41,839 bases of DNA from DATILL01 sp035476575. Its GTDB lineage: Bacteria > Actinomycetota > Actinomycetes > Mycobacteriales > JACQDL01. Position numbers and translations under genes: made by a program. Of this stretch, positions 7,978 to 15,627 are shown piece by piece; position 1 is the first letter of the stretch; each line of letters begins with the position of its first letter. The notes beneath the pieces were generated by a model that had not been told where the DNA came from, ran no database searches, and saw nothing but the letters and a program-made list of their open reading frames with translations. The DNA lies in assembly GCA_035476575.1 (NCBI GenBank), contig DATILL010000079.1:1-41839 (forward strand), given 5' to 3'.

Positions 7978-8772
7978 ATGCTGTACACCACCCGCGTTGT
8001 CCGGTTGGCCGGGCCTGTCGCCGGCATCACCGCGGCCGCGATCCTGCTGGCTGGCTGCAACAGCAAGTCGGCCACCCCCACTGCCCAGCCCACCTCGTCG
8101 ACGAGCGCCGGCTCGACGGCAGCCACCGGGCCGGCGAGCCCACCGGCGAACGCCCCCCTCACGTCGTTAACCGCCGAGCAGATCCTGGATCGAGCCAAGC
8201 AGGCGCTGGTGGCGGCTGGGTCGGTGCGGGTCCGGGGCGGCCTGTCCAGCGGCGCAACCGCGCTGGGCTTCGACGTCCAGATGTCCACGACGACCGGTGC
8301 CGGCACGGTGCGAATGCCGCAGGGTACCTTCCAGGCGATCGTCACCGAGACCGAGACCTACCTCAAGGCGGACCCGCGCTTCTGGTCCGCCACGCTCGGT
8401 CCCGCCGCGGCCACCAAGCTGGCCGGCAGGTGGCTCCGGCCGAAGGTCGACAACCAGAGCCTGAAGAGCATCGCCGCGCTGTTCCGGCTGCGGGAGTTCG
8501 GCGACGGCGTGCTGAGCCCGAGCGGCTCGCTGACCAAGGGCAAGATCAAGTTGATCAACGGCCAACCCGCGATCGCGGTGAGTGACAGCACCGGCCCCGC
8601 GGACGGGAGGGGCACACTGTGGATCGCCACAAGGGGCCGGCCGTACCCGTTGCGCCTGGACGGCGGCACGAACATCAGCCAGGGACTGATGTTCAGCGAC
8701 TTCGGCCAGCCGGTCAGGGTCACCGCACCGCCGGCCGCCGAGGTGGTCGACGAGGCCTCGCTGGGCAACTGA
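7978..8772 (+). CDS. LppX/LprAFG-type lipoprotein
   Basis: A 264-residue secreted lipoprotein. The signal peptide has Arg residues at 6 and 9, a hydrophobic stretch and the lipobox LLAGC with Cys27 as the lipidation site, followed by a Ser/Thr/Ala/Pro-rich linker to about residue 60. The mature domain (LTAEQILDRAKQAL, VRVRGGL, then GTVRMPQG, TETYLKADPRFW, KLAGRWLRP) resembles the LppX/LprG half-barrel fold that carries lipids or lipoglycans in mycobacteria. The ATG at 7978 follows GGAGGGA; a longer frame from 7942 lacks such a site. Ligand unknown. Confidence 0.8.
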   Translation: MLYTTRVVRLAGPVAGITAAAILLAGCNSKSATPTAQPTSSTSAGSTAATGPASPPANAPLTSLTAEQILDRAKQALVAAGSVRVRGGLSSGATALGFDVQMSTTTGAGTVRMPQGTFQAIVTETETYLKADPRFWSATLGPAAATKLAGRWLRPKVDNQSLKSIAALFRLREFGDGVLSPSGSLTKGKIKLINGQPAIAVSDSTGPADGRGTLWIATRGRPYPLRLDGGTNISQGLMFSDFGQPVRVTAPPAAEVVDEASLGN

Positions 8773-8823
8773 CGATCGTAGGCGGATGACCCCGCGGCGT
8801 GCTGAACCAGGGCGCCCTCGCGT

Positions 8824-8873
8824 CCGACCTGGCAACCGTCGGCCCCAGGCCGGGGAGCCTCAGGCCAGGTCGG
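8824..8873. terminator. Inverted repeat between convergent genes
   Basis: Arms CCGACCTGG (8824-8832) and CCAGGTCGG (8865-8873) flank a GC-rich middle that can itself fold. It lies where the lipoprotein gene (+) meets the aminotransferase gene (-) and overlaps the last codons of the latter. A bidirectional terminator is likely but unproven. Confidence 0.4.
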
Positions 8874-10170
8874 GCGCGGGCGCGTCGCCGGACGGGCTGT
8901 GCACGCCGCGGCGCAGCTCCCACGAGCCGGTGCCGCCCATGAAGGTGGCCCGCAGCTCGATCTCCTCCTCCACCACGCCGGCCAGCCGCCGGATGCCCTC
9001 CCGGATCCGGTCCGGGTCGGGGTAGCAGTACGACAGCCGCAGGTCACGCCGGCCCTGCCCGTCGGCGTAGAACCCGATGCCCGGCACGTACGCCACCCGG
9101 GCGTGCAGCCCACGCGGCTGCATCACCTTGGCGTCCAGGCCGTCCGGCAGGGTCAGCCAGACGTAGAACCCACCCTCCGGCACGGTCCAGGTGCAGCCGC
9201 CCGGCATCATCGCGGCCAGCGCCTCGAGCATCGCGTCGCGGCGCTCCCGGTACAGCTCGCGGAACACCTTGACCTGCTCCAGCCACGGCTGGGTGCGCAG
9301 GTAGGCCTCGACGGCGAGCTGGTTGTACGTCGGCGGGCAAAGCACCTGGGCCTCGCTGACCAGCACCAGCTTCTCCCGGACCGCGTGCGGGGCGAGCACC
9401 CAGCCCACCCGCAGGCCGGGCGCGAACGTCTTCGAGAACGAGCCCAGGTAGATCACCCGCGCATCGTCCAGCGCCCGCAGCGCCGGCAGCGGATCGTGGT
9501 CGAAGCCGAGCAGGCCGTACGGGTTGTCCTCCAGCACCAGCAGGTCGTGCTCCTCGGCGAGGGCGAGGATCCGGGTACGACGGTCCAGCGTGAGCGTCAC
9601 ACCGGCCGGGTTGTGGAAGTTCGGCACGGTGTAGAGGAACTTCGCCCGCCGACCCTCCCTGGCCAGCCCGGCCAGCGTCTCGGCCAGGGCGTCCGGCAGC
9701 AGCCCGTCGCCGTCCATCGGCACGTGGACCACGTCGGCCTCGGCCGCCGCGAAGGTGCCCAACGCGCCGACGTACGACGGTCCCTCCGCGAGCACCACGT
9801 CACCGGGGTCGAGGAACACCCGGCTGACCAGGTCCAGCGCCTGCTGCGAGCCGACCGTGACCACGACGTCGTCCGGTGAGCCGGCGATGCCCTCCAGCGC
9901 CATCACGTCGCAGATCCGCTCACGCAGCCCCAGGTGCCCCTGCCCCGGTCCGTACTGCAGCGCCGTCGCGCCGTTGCCGGTGACCAGGCTGCCCATCAGC
10001 GAGCCGACGGCGTCCATTGGCAGTGCGGCGAGGTATGGCATGCCACCGGCCAGCGAGACGACCTCGGGACGGCTGGCGACCGCGAACAGGGCACGGATCT
10101 CCGAGGCGGCCATGCCGCGGGTACGGCCGGCGTACCGATCGGAGTAAGGATCGAGGCTGTTCCCGGTCAC
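8860..10170 (-). CDS. PLP-dependent aminotransferase (class I/II)
   Basis: A 436-residue fold-type I aminotransferase close to the 2-aminoadipate/aromatic transaminase and MocR-catalytic group, without a DNA-binding domain. Key parts are SLAGGMPYLAALP, LQYGPGQGHLGLRERI, VTVGSQQALDLV, the cofactor-binding NFHNPAG and LEDNPYG, and the Schiff-base lysine in LGSFSKTFAPGLRVGW. The GTG at 10170 follows GGGAGG at 8 nt spacing. Homologues lie between parB and the trx genes in related actinobacteria. The amino-acid substrate cannot be told from sequence. Confidence 0.9.
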   Translation of the reverse strand: MTGNSLDPYSDRYAGRTRGMAASEIRALFAVASRPEVVSLAGGMPYLAALPMDAVGSLMGSLVTGNGATALQYGPGQGHLGLRERICDVMALEGIAGSPDDVVVTVGSQQALDLVSRVFLDPGDVVLAEGPSYVGALGTFAAAEADVVHVPMDGDGLLPDALAETLAGLAREGRRAKFLYTVPNFHNPAGVTLTLDRRTRILALAEEHDLLVLEDNPYGLLGFDHDPLPALRALDDARVIYLGSFSKTFAPGLRVGWVLAPHAVREKLVLVSEAQVLCPPTYNQLAVEAYLRTQPWLEQVKVFRELYRERRDAMLEALAAMMPGGCTWTVPEGGFYVWLTLPDGLDAKVMQPRGLHARVAYVPGIGFYADGQGRRDLRLSYCYPDPDRIREGIRRLAGVVEEEIELRATFMGGTGSWELRRGVHSPSGDAPAPDLA

Positions 10171-10310
10171 GACTCAACCTCCCGAGGCAGGACGAGGATT
10201 TTCGGTGAGTCTACCGGGCGCCCCCTTCCGAAGCCGGTGAGTTCCGCCGTACGATTCGTCCGATCCGGGTTGGTCACGCGCCAGAAGGACGCGTGTGGGG
10301 AGGCGCGGCG

Positions 10311-10931
10311 GTGTCCCGACGGCTTGCGAGCATCACGCTCGACAACCTGGATGATCTTCCCCGGCGCTGCCGGCGCTGCGTTTTCTGGGAGCTTGACCCG
10401 GTCCAGCGCGAGCGTGCCGTAGCGGCCGGCGACCCGGGCTTGGAGAAGGAGGCCTGGGTCTCGTCGGTGCTGCTGGAGTGGGGAAGCTGCGGCAAGATTG
10501 TCTACGTCGAGGGCGTGCCGGCCGGCTACGTGCTCTACACGCCGCCGATGTACTCGCCGCGGGCCGTCGCCTTCCCGACCAGCCCGGTCAGCGCCGATGC
10601 CGTGCTCCTGACGACCGCGCACGTGCTGCCGGAGTTCGTCGGCGGTGGGCTCGGCCGGATGCTGGTGCAGGGCGTGGCAAAGGACCTGACCCGGCGCGGC
10701 ATCCGGGCGATCGAGGCTTTCGGGGACCTGCAGTGGTCTGCCCCGGCCTGCGTGATCCCGGCCGACTACCTGCTCTCGGTCGGGTTCAAGACGGTCCGCC
10801 CGCATCCGCGGTTCCCCCGGCTGCGGTTGGAGCTGAAGAGCATCGTGTCCTGGCGCGAGGACGTCGAGTATGCCCTGGAGCGGCTGTTCGGCTCGGTCAC
10901 CGCACCGGACGTGGCGCTGCGTCCGGTCTGA
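10311..10931 (+). CDS. GNAT-family N-acetyltransferase
   Basis: A 206-residue GNAT-fold protein. The N-terminus SRRLASITLDNLDDLPRRCRRCVFWEL has a conserved Cys pair. VYVEGVPAGYVLYTPP is the central beta strand pair, and EFVGGGLGRMLVQGVAKDL is the acetyl-CoA loop of the QxxGxG/A type (here with Gly where Gln is common). The GTG at 10311 lies 9 nt after GGAGG (10299-10303 region); a GTG at 10293 in frame precedes that site. It stands alone, divergent from the aminotransferase and convergent with trxA. Substrate unknown; orthologues next to parAB and trxA are common in this phylum. Confidence 0.85.
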   Translation: MSRRLASITLDNLDDLPRRCRRCVFWELDPVQRERAVAAGDPGLEKEAWVSSVLLEWGSCGKIVYVEGVPAGYVLYTPPMYSPRAVAFPTSPVSADAVLLTTAHVLPEFVGGGLGRMLVQGVAKDLTRRGIRAIEAFGDLQWSAPACVIPADYLLSVGFKTVRPHPRFPRLRLELKSIVSWREDVEYALERLFGSVTAPDVALRPV

Positions 10932-10996
10932 GCTGGCTGCTGGGCTGGTCGACGTACGGCACCTGGTCGTACAGCACTGGCCGACCCACGGCACAA

Positions 10997-11030
10997 CGGC
11001 CGGGTACCGCTGTGCCGCGGTACCCGGCCG
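10997..11030. terminator. Bidirectional terminator, GNAT gene / trxA
   Basis: A perfect 14-bp stem (10997-11010 with 11017-11030) closes a 6-nt loop between the 3' ends of the convergent GNAT gene and trxA. No T-run on either side, as is common for GC-rich genomes. Confidence 0.7.
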
Positions 11031-11061
11031 CCGGTAGCGCACGCCGGTCGATGAGGTCCGG

Positions 11062-11391
11062 TCAGTCGATGAACTCGGCCAGGTCGGAGAGGATCGCCGA
11101 CTTCGGCTTGGCCCCGACGATCGACTTCTTGACCTGACCGCCGAGGAAGACCGACATGGTCGGGATCGACATGATGTGGTACTCCCGGGCAATCTCTGGG
11201 TTCTCGTCGATGTTGACCTTGGCGATGATGAGCTTCTCGCTGTGCGCGCCGGCAATCTCGTCCAGGACGGGCGCGACCATCCGACAGGGCCCACACCACT
11301 CCGCCCAGAAGTCGACCAGGACAGGCTTGTCGCTGTCCAGCACCTCAGCCTTGAACGTCGCGTCGGTGACGGTGATGGTGTGCTTGCCCAC
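11062..11391 (-). CDS. trxA: Thioredoxin
   Basis: A 109-residue thioredoxin, the protein disulfide reductase recharged by TrxB. The active site WCGPC, the preceding VLVDFWAE and the cis-Pro in SIPTMSVFLGG are all present. The GTG at 11391 has GGAG 6 nt upstream. It follows trxB on the same strand after 128 bp, and that gap holds a sequence matching a SigR-type promoter (11490-11515), so trxA probably has its own oxidative or thiol-stress promoter besides read-through. Confidence 0.98.
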   Translation of the reverse strand: MGKHTITVTDATFKAEVLDSDKPVLVDFWAEWCGPCRMVAPVLDEIAGAHSEKLIIAKVNIDENPEIAREYHIMSIPTMSVFLGGQVKKSIVGAKPKSAILSDLAEFID

Positions 11392-11489
11392 TGCGTACTC
11401 CTTGGTTGATCGTGGCGTGTGAAATCGCTCTTGGGGTTGGGTCGCTCTTGTGGTTCGGATCGCTCATACATCACGGCTAGCGGTGCTGT

Positions 11490-11515
11490 AACGCGCCGGT
11501 GCTACCGACGATTCC
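11490..11515 (-). promoter_or_regulatory. SigR-type promoter upstream of trxA
   Basis: On the minus strand GGAAT (11515-11511), exactly 18 nt, then GTT (11492-11490). This matches the GGAAT-N18-GTT consensus of thiol-stress SigR/SigH-type sigma factors in actinobacteria. It begins 5 nt downstream of the trxB stop and about 100 nt before the trxA start. Confidence 0.75.
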
Positions 11516-11519
11516 GGGG

Positions 11520-12506
11520 TCAGACGCTGACGGCCTGGCCGTCGGCTCCCGAGGTCTCCAGGGTGGCGGCGTGCGCCTGGGCGGCGAGGTACCGCTCAGC
11601 GTCCAGGGCGGCGGCACAGCCGGTGCCGGCCGCGGTGATCGCCTGCCGGTAGATGTGGTCCACCACGTCGCCCGCGCCGAACACGCCGGCCAGGTTGGTC
11701 CGGGTCGAGGGCGGGTCGACCAGCAGGTAGCCCTCGGCGTCCAGCTCCAGCTGCCCCCGGAAGAGCTCGGTACGCGGCTCGTGCCCGATGGCGACGAACA
11801 CGCCGGTCACGTCCAGCACGGACTCCTCGCCGGACTTGACGTCCAGCAGCCTCAGGCCGCGCACGGAGTCCTCCCCGATCACGTCCTTGACCACGGTGTT
11901 CCAGCGGAACTGGATCTTCTCGTTCGCGAACGCACGCTCCTGCATGATCTTGCTGGCCCGCAGGGTGTCGCGGCGGTGGATCACGGTCACCGTGTTGGCG
12001 AAGCGGGTCAGGAACAGCGCCTCCTCTAACGCCGTGTCGCCGCCACCGACGACCGCGATGTCCTGGCCGCGGTAGAAGAACCCGTCACACGTCGCGCATG
12101 CCGACACACCGTGCCCGAGCAGCCGCTCCTCGTTGCGCAGCCCGAGGTACCGGTACTTCGAGCCGGTGGCCACGATCACCGCGTGCGCCCGGAACTCAGC
12201 CTGGTGGGTGCGGACCACCTTGACCGCGCCGGTCAGGTCGACGCTGACCACGTCGTCCGGGACCAGCTCGGCACCGAACCGCTCGGCCTGTGCCCGCATC
12301 CGCTCCATCAGGTCCGGGCCCATGATCGCCTCGGGGAAGCCGGGGTAGTTCTCCACCTCGGTGGTGGTCATCAGCGCGCCGCCGAACTGGGTGCCCTCGA
12401 ACACCAGCGGTGCCAGCTCGGCCCGCGCGGCGTACAGGGCGGCGGTGTAGCCGGCTGGACCAGAGCCAATGACGATGACGTTGCGTACGGCGGTGTCCGT
12501 GCCCAC
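11520..12506 (-). CDS. trxB: Thioredoxin-disulfide reductase
   Basis: A 328-residue FAD/NADPH flavoprotein that reduces thioredoxin. It has the FAD fold VIVIGSGPAGYTAALYAARAE, the redox pair CATC within SACATCDGFFYRGQ, the NADPH fold AVVGGGDTALEEALFL followed by HRRD, and the C-terminal FAD loop GVFGAGDVVD. The GTG at 12506 follows GAAGGG. The short tail after the domain (residues about 312-328) varies in the family. It sits directly after the sigM/anti-sigma pair, as in mycobacteria, and has a perfect SigR-type promoter 60 nt upstream. Confidence 0.98.
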   Translation of the reverse strand: MGTDTAVRNVIVIGSGPAGYTAALYAARAELAPLVFEGTQFGGALMTTTEVENYPGFPEAIMGPDLMERMRAQAERFGAELVPDDVVSVDLTGAVKVVRTHQAEFRAHAVIVATGSKYRYLGLRNEERLLGHGVSACATCDGFFYRGQDIAVVGGGDTALEEALFLTRFANTVTVIHRRDTLRASKIMQERAFANEKIQFRWNTVVKDVIGEDSVRGLRLLDVKSGEESVLDVTGVFVAIGHEPRTELFRGQLELDAEGYLLVDPPSTRTNLAGVFGAGDVVDHIYRQAITAAGTGCAAALDAERYLAAQAHAATLETSGADGQAVSV

Positions 12507-12538
12507 GGGAAGCCCTTCGATCGGATGCCGTGCTGCGT

Positions 12539-12557
12539 GGCGGGTAACCGACCCGCC
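12539..12557 (-). other. Leader hairpin of trxB
   Basis: Arms of 7 bp (12539-12545 and 12551-12557) with a 5-nt loop lie between the predicted SigR-type promoter and the trxB start, so they fold in the 5' leader. Possible role in mRNA stability or translation; function not shown. Confidence 0.4.
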
Positions 12558-12565
12558 ACCGACGC

Positions 12566-12591
12566 AACGGATCCTATGAGACGCGGATTCC
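12566..12591 (-). promoter_or_regulatory. SigR-type promoter upstream of trxB
   Basis: On the minus strand GGAAT (12591-12587), exactly 18 nt, then GTT (12568-12566), a perfect GGAAT-N18-GTT match. Transcription would start about 50 nt before the trxB GTG. In Streptomyces coelicolor trxBA is a well-known SigR target, which supports the reading. Confidence 0.8.
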
Positions 12592-12602
12592 GCCGCCTAC
12601 CA

Positions 12603-13454
12603 TCAGAGGGTTTCGGTGAACAGCACCTCGGCGTTGCCGCTGGCGCACCCGGCGCCGACCACGACGAGATGGCGGTGCCCGTCGCGCAGATAGACGAACA
12701 AGAACGCCGGTCGTCCCTCGAAGCGGAGGTACTGCACGGCGGCTGCCGGGCCGGCGCGGCCGGGCACCGCACGGCCGATCCCGCTCTCGCAGGACTGCCG
12801 CTGCCGCGGGTCCGCCATCGGCCCGGCCAGCGACCCCGGTACCGGTACGGCCTCGGCTCCAGGACCCTGGCGGTCCGACGTGGCCTGGGTGCCCTGGGGC
12901 AGCAGCGGCCCACCCTGCCCGTTGAGGATGCCGGAGAGCACGGGGGCGGTTGCGATGGTGTCCCGGGTGAAGGCCTGCAGTGTGCCGCTCTCGCTCGACG
13001 GGGTGGCGTTCCGGCTGCCGGCCAGGGCGCCCTGGCCGGAATGCCTGGTCGTGTTCAGGATGCCGGCCACCGTCGTCCCGGCGAGCAGCACCACGCCGGC
13101 CGCGACCAGGCCGACCAGGCCGGCCCGCCGGCGGCGGCGGGCCCTGTCCAGGCTGGTGACGGGCGGGGCCGCGGCCGTGGCCGGACCGAACCGGGACTGC
13201 CGCTCGGCTGCCAACGCGGCGAAGATGCGCTCCTCCACCGCGGCCGGCATGGGTGGTGTGGGCTGCCGTCGCAGCAGCCCCAGGACGTCGGCCAGCCCGG
13301 CAACGGCCGCCTGGCACCGTGCGCACGCGACGGTGTGCGCGCCGACCCGGGCGGAGTCGGCCGGGTCGAGAACCCCGGCGTCGAAGTCGGCGAGCATGTC
13401 AAGATCGGGATGCCCGGCAGACGAGGCGAATGGGCCGGAACGGGTGTCGGTCAT
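12603..13454 (-). CDS. Anti-sigma factor, ZAS type (SigM partner)
   Basis: A 283-residue membrane protein with a zinc-associated anti-sigma domain: HTVACARC gives the HxxxCxxC motif near residue 40. One membrane segment follows the basic DRARRRRRAGL (about residues 108-128), and a large extracytoplasmic part ends with YLRFEGRPAFLFVYL and VVVGAGCASGNAEVLF. The ATG at 13454 overlaps the sigM stop (ATGA), so the two are made in a fixed ratio. By position and form it is the counterpart of mycobacterial RsmA. It should hold SigM at the membrane until an envelope or redox signal releases it. Confidence 0.85.
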   Translation of the reverse strand: MTDTRSGPFASSAGHPDLDMLADFDAGVLDPADSARVGAHTVACARCQAAVAGLADVLGLLRRQPTPPMPAAVEERIFAALAAERQSRFGPATAAAPPVTSLDRARRRRRAGLVGLVAAGVVLLAGTTVAGILNTTRHSGQGALAGSRNATPSSESGTLQAFTRDTIATAPVLSGILNGQGGPLLPQGTQATSDRQGPGAEAVPVPGSLAGPMADPRQRQSCESGIGRAVPGRAGPAAAVQYLRFEGRPAFLFVYLRDGHRHLVVVGAGCASGNAEVLFTETL

Positions 13455-14077
13455 CGCGCCTCCTCTCCGACGTTGGACGACGCCGGTCTGACGGGGGCCG
13501 CCGGATCCAGGTTCCGTGCCGGCTCGTCCAGGCTTCCCGGGGATCGCAGGATGACGGCGAGCCTGGCCCGGCCGCGGGAGCACCTGCTCTTGACCGTCCC
13601 CTCGGCCACGCCGAGCATGCCGGCGGTGTCGGCCACCGAGTAGCCCTCCAGGTCAACCAGCATGATCGCGGCCCGCTGCTCGACCGGAAGCTGCGCCAGC
13701 GCTTCCTCCACCACCAGCGCGGTGTCTCGCTCGGCCAGCCGGTCCCGGCGCTCCGCCGGCTCGCCCGAGCCGGCCTCGGGCAGCGCCACGGTGGGCCGGG
13801 CCTGCCGGCGGCGGACCCGGTCCAGGCAGGCGTTGATGACGATCCGGTGCAGCCAGGTGGTCACCGCGGACTCGGACCGGAACGAGCCCGCTGCGCGGAA
13901 CGCCGAGATGAGCGCGTCCTGCAGCGCGTCGGCGGCCTCGTCGGGGTCACGCAGGGTGCGCAGCGCGACTGCCCAGAGCCGGTCCCGATGGCGACGGACC
14001 AGCGCCTCGAACGCGTAGGGATCACCGCGAGTGTGATCGTGCAGCAGGTCCGCGTCGCTGCGCTCGGGCGCTGTCAC
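13451..14077 (-). CDS. sigM: ECF RNA polymerase sigma factor SigM
   Basis: A 208-residue ECF sigma factor. Region 2 is seen in FEALVRRHRDRLWAVALRTL followed by DPDEAADALQDALISAFRAA and TWLHRIVINACLDRVRRR; region 4 in LPVEQRAAIMLVDLEGYSVADTAGML and GTVKSRCSRGRARLA, which reads the -35 element. The GTG at 14077 (MTAPERSDAD) is the natural start; earlier codons run into the pseudokinase gene. It overlaps its anti-sigma gene. The gene set murJ, pseudokinase, sigM, anti-sigma, trxB, trxA is the classic sigM neighbourhood. Confidence 0.93.
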   Translation of the reverse strand: MTAPERSDADLLHDHTRGDPYAFEALVRRHRDRLWAVALRTLRDPDEAADALQDALISAFRAAGSFRSESAVTTWLHRIVINACLDRVRRRQARPTVALPEAGSGEPAERRDRLAERDTALVVEEALAQLPVEQRAAIMLVDLEGYSVADTAGMLGVAEGTVKSRCSRGRARLAVILRSPGSLDEPARNLDPAAPVRPASSNVGEEAR

Positions 14078-14105
14078 GGGCCGAGGATATCCATCGGGGC
14101 GTCGG

Positions 14106-15518
14106 TCACGGCAGGAACTGCACCTCGGCCAGGTCACCCTGGAAGAACGCGCCCACCGGGGCCAGCCTGGTGAACCAGACGAGGTAGAACTGGCCGGTGG
14201 CGCTGCCGTCCAACGGGATCTCCGTCGTCGCGCCGATCTGGCTGGCCCGGCCCACCACCCGGTAGCCGGACAGCGGCAGGCCGGCGGCGTTACCGACCCG
14301 GACCTCCAGGTTGGTGCCCTGCTCGTTCGTCTGGATCCGGACGGCCCGGATCTTGGCCGAACGGCCCAGGTCGAAGATCAGCCCGACGCCCGGCTTGAGG
14401 TTGCCGAACGCCGCGTTCCGCTTGTACTGCAGGGTCTGCCAGGCGGTCCGCGGGTCGCCGTCAGCGGCCAGGCCCACCTCCCCGGGGTTCTCCATCCCGT
14501 CGCCGGCCGGGTCGTACATCGTCGTGCTGATGATGCCGACCGGGCCGGGTGGGACCGTCGTGTACGACGGCGTGCCGGCGGTCCCTGGGCCGGGCGGCAG
14601 GCCGGTGTTGTCCGTGCCGGACCCGAGCAGCGAGCTGGCCAGCAGGCCGACCAGCGCGATCGCGCAGACGGCGGCCAGGAAGGTGGCCAGCGGTGCCCAC
14701 CGACGGCGTCGGTCCGGGGCGACGTACCGCTCCTCGACCGGCAGCTCGGCCACGAACGGGTGCGGCTCGGCGTTGCGCTGCCAGCGGGTGAGCGCGTCGG
14801 CCAGCGCCTGCGTGGTCACCAGCGGGTCGGGCTGGTGTGGGTCGAGCGCCCGCATCGTGATGCTGGACAGCTCGGTGGGCACCCCGGCCCGGACCTGGCG
14901 GGGGCTGGGCAGCCGCCCGTCGACCAGGCCGGCCGGCTGCGCGCCGCCGTACTCGGTCAGCGGCCAGGTGCTGGTCAGCGTCGCGTACAGCAGCGCGCCG
15001 AGGTGCCGGACGTCGTCGTACGCCGTGACCGGCGTGGCCACCGCGAGCCGGGTGACGGTGACGGTGCCGCGCGGGGTGATCACCACGTGCCGCGTGTCGA
15101 GCAGGCCGACCGCGATGCCGGCCTGGTGCGCCAGGGCGACCCCCTCGGCCAGCTTGGCGATGGTGGCCGCGGCGGCCTGGGCGTCGAACGGGCCGTCCGC
15201 GAGGAGCGCGGCCAGGGTGCTGCCCTCGACCCACTCGGTCACCACCCAGGCGCGGTTGCCCTCGTCCGCGGCGTCGAACACGCGCGGCAGCGATGGGTGC
15301 TCGACCAGGCTCATGGCGTGGGCGTACTCGATCAGGAAGCGGGCCGTGGCGCCGCCGGGCTCCTGCACGATCACCATGACCGGGCGGTTGAGCACGGTGT
15401 CCTGGCCGCGCCAGACACCCGGCGCGGCATCGGACTGCGCTACCAGGCGCTGTAGCAGCCGGTAACGCCCTCCGACCATGTCCAGCTCGGCGCTGGGCGG
15501 TGCGGTCTCCACGCTCAC
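14106..15518 (-). CDS. Membrane pseudokinase with extracytoplasmic discoidin-like domain
   Basis: A 470-residue protein. Residues about 18-250 have a protein-kinase fold (GGRYRLLQRL, HPSLPRVFD, WVVTEWVEGSTL) but the catalytic parts are gone: no ATP-binding Lys (RPVMVIVQE), the HRD Asp is replaced in VGLLDTRHVVI, and the DFG segment reads TVTRLAVA. A basic RRRR precedes one membrane helix (about 275-297), then a Pro/Gly linker and a galactose-binding/discoidin-like domain (DGDPRTAWQTLQY, GVGLIFDLG). It matches the C-terminal half of mycobacterial MviN (Rv3910), which is fused to MurJ there. The GTG at 15518 follows GAAGGA. Confidence 0.85.
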   Translation of the reverse strand: MSVETAPPSAELDMVGGRYRLLQRLVAQSDAAPGVWRGQDTVLNRPVMVIVQEPGGATARFLIEYAHAMSLVEHPSLPRVFDAADEGNRAWVVTEWVEGSTLAALLADGPFDAQAAAATIAKLAEGVALAHQAGIAVGLLDTRHVVITPRGTVTVTRLAVATPVTAYDDVRHLGALLYATLTSTWPLTEYGGAQPAGLVDGRLPSPRQVRAGVPTELSSITMRALDPHQPDPLVTTQALADALTRWQRNAEPHPFVAELPVEERYVAPDRRRRWAPLATFLAAVCAIALVGLLASSLLGSGTDNTGLPPGPGTAGTPSYTTVPPGPVGIISTTMYDPAGDGMENPGEVGLAADGDPRTAWQTLQYKRNAAFGNLKPGVGLIFDLGRSAKIRAVRIQTNEQGTNLEVRVGNAAGLPLSGYRVVGRASQIGATTEIPLDGSATGQFYLVWFTRLAPVGAFFQGDLAEVQFLP

Positions 15519-15627
15519 GGTGTCCTTCCCGTCCCCCCATGAGAGACCACGGCGCCCGGCTGCGCTGCCGCCCGACCGGCCGCATCGGCTTGCTCCATCA
15601 GGCCTGATCCCGACATTCCCCCTTCTT

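Noticed and set aside
10932..11061. A peptidoglycan amidase gene between the GNAT gene and trxA, as in mycobacteria
   Set aside because: The gap is only 130 bp and holds a terminator; no such gene is present.
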